Shown here: positions 33,790 to 33,865 of the stretch, in pieces
Layout of the letters: each line of letters starts with the position of its first letter
Numbering within the stretch: the stretch's first letter is position 1
Origin: Candidatus Obscuribacterales bacterium
GTDB lineage: Bacteria > Cyanobacteriota > Vampirovibrionia > Obscuribacterales > Obscuribacteraceae
Length of the DNA: 33,865 nucleotides
NCBI GenBank assembly: GCA_019747875.1
Contig: JAIEQI010000003.1
Coordinates: 1 to 33,865, forward strand
Direction: 5' to 3'
Notes under the pieces: generated by a model
Databases searched by the model: none
The model's input: only the letters and a program-made list of their open reading frames with translations
What the model was told of the DNA's origin: nothing
Translations under genes and position numbers: made by a program

Positions 33790-33865
33790 ATGGGCGGGCA
33801 AGATGAGTCTGTCCAAGAACTGCTCCGTCTAGAAACGCTATTTTCGCTAAACCTGATTGACCTCG
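33790..33865 (+). CDS. 5' end of an unknown gene (partial)
   Basis: An ATG at 33790 opens a frame that runs off the window edge: MGGQDESVQELLRLETLFSL and five further residues. It is 17 bp from the stop of the previous gene. No strong ribosome site is seen. The helical, Leu/Glu-rich start is plausible for a cytoplasmic protein, but 25 residues are too few for identification. Confidence 0.45.
   Translation, partial: MGGQDESVQELLRLETLFSLNLIDL

Noticed and set aside
33809..33830. CTGTCCAA near the right edge as a fourth operator
   Set aside because: Only one recognisable unit, located inside the start of a coding frame.

Overview
The window reads as a chromosomal segment of a Gram-negative-type bacterium with moderate GC. 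It has many secreted or TPR proteins of unknown function, TadE/TadG-like pseudopilins, a receiver-Ser/Thr-kinase fusion and an OmpR-type response regulator. This mix resembles non-photosynthetic relatives of Cyanobacteria (Vampirovibrionia/Melainabacteria, especially Obscuribacterales). That placement rests on protein style only; there is no rRNA or marker gene here. The window starts inside a run of 25 ACA triplets and ends inside a gene.

Left part (1-7400). An oxalate-decarboxylase-like bicupin is divergent from a molybdopterin formate-dehydrogenase-type oxidoreductase (FdhF/YdeP family) and its sulfurtransferase FdhD, which suggests oxalate to formate to CO2. A secreted GH43 glycosidase with discoidin and fibronectin III domains follows. 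Two paralogous cysteine-rich micro-genes on the minus strand (7163-7351 and 6875-7048) come next. Each has a strong Shine-Dalgarno site, and they share 25 residues although 12 of these use different codons, so selection is on the peptide. They look like RiPP or bacteriocin-type precursors.

Middle part (7500-20000). A TPR protein is followed by a minus-strand operon (unknown secreted protein, sensor histidine kinase, Pro/Gln-rich secreted protein) that is divergent from an OmpR-family response regulator. A second minus-strand operon (18629 down to 14688) encodes a small membrane protein, two related small secreted proteins and a large Tad-like secreted protein. A TPR gene lies divergently from it.

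Right part (20400-33865). A plus-strand cluster encodes TadE-like protein, glycine-rich secreted protein, VWA-TadG-like protein, TadE-like protein, a Lys/Glu-rich protein that continues across an A9 run into a transglutaminase-like domain, and a receiver-Ser/Thr kinase. Then come REP-like palindromes, a second small membrane protein, a CreD-like protein, a TPR protein, tRNA-Arg(UCG), a CPBP protease and small unknown proteins.

The main unifying signal is regulatory. Three promoters (upstream of 18629-, 20397+ and 27956-) carry direct repeats of TTGGACAA at an exact 11-bp period (four, four and two copies). In all three the last repeat ends exactly 8 bp before a TAnnnT -10-like hexamer, 43-50 bp before the start codon. 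This looks like a PhoB/OmpR-type activator regulon joining both Tad-like clusters and two homologous small membrane proteins. The response regulator at 14011 is a candidate regulator.
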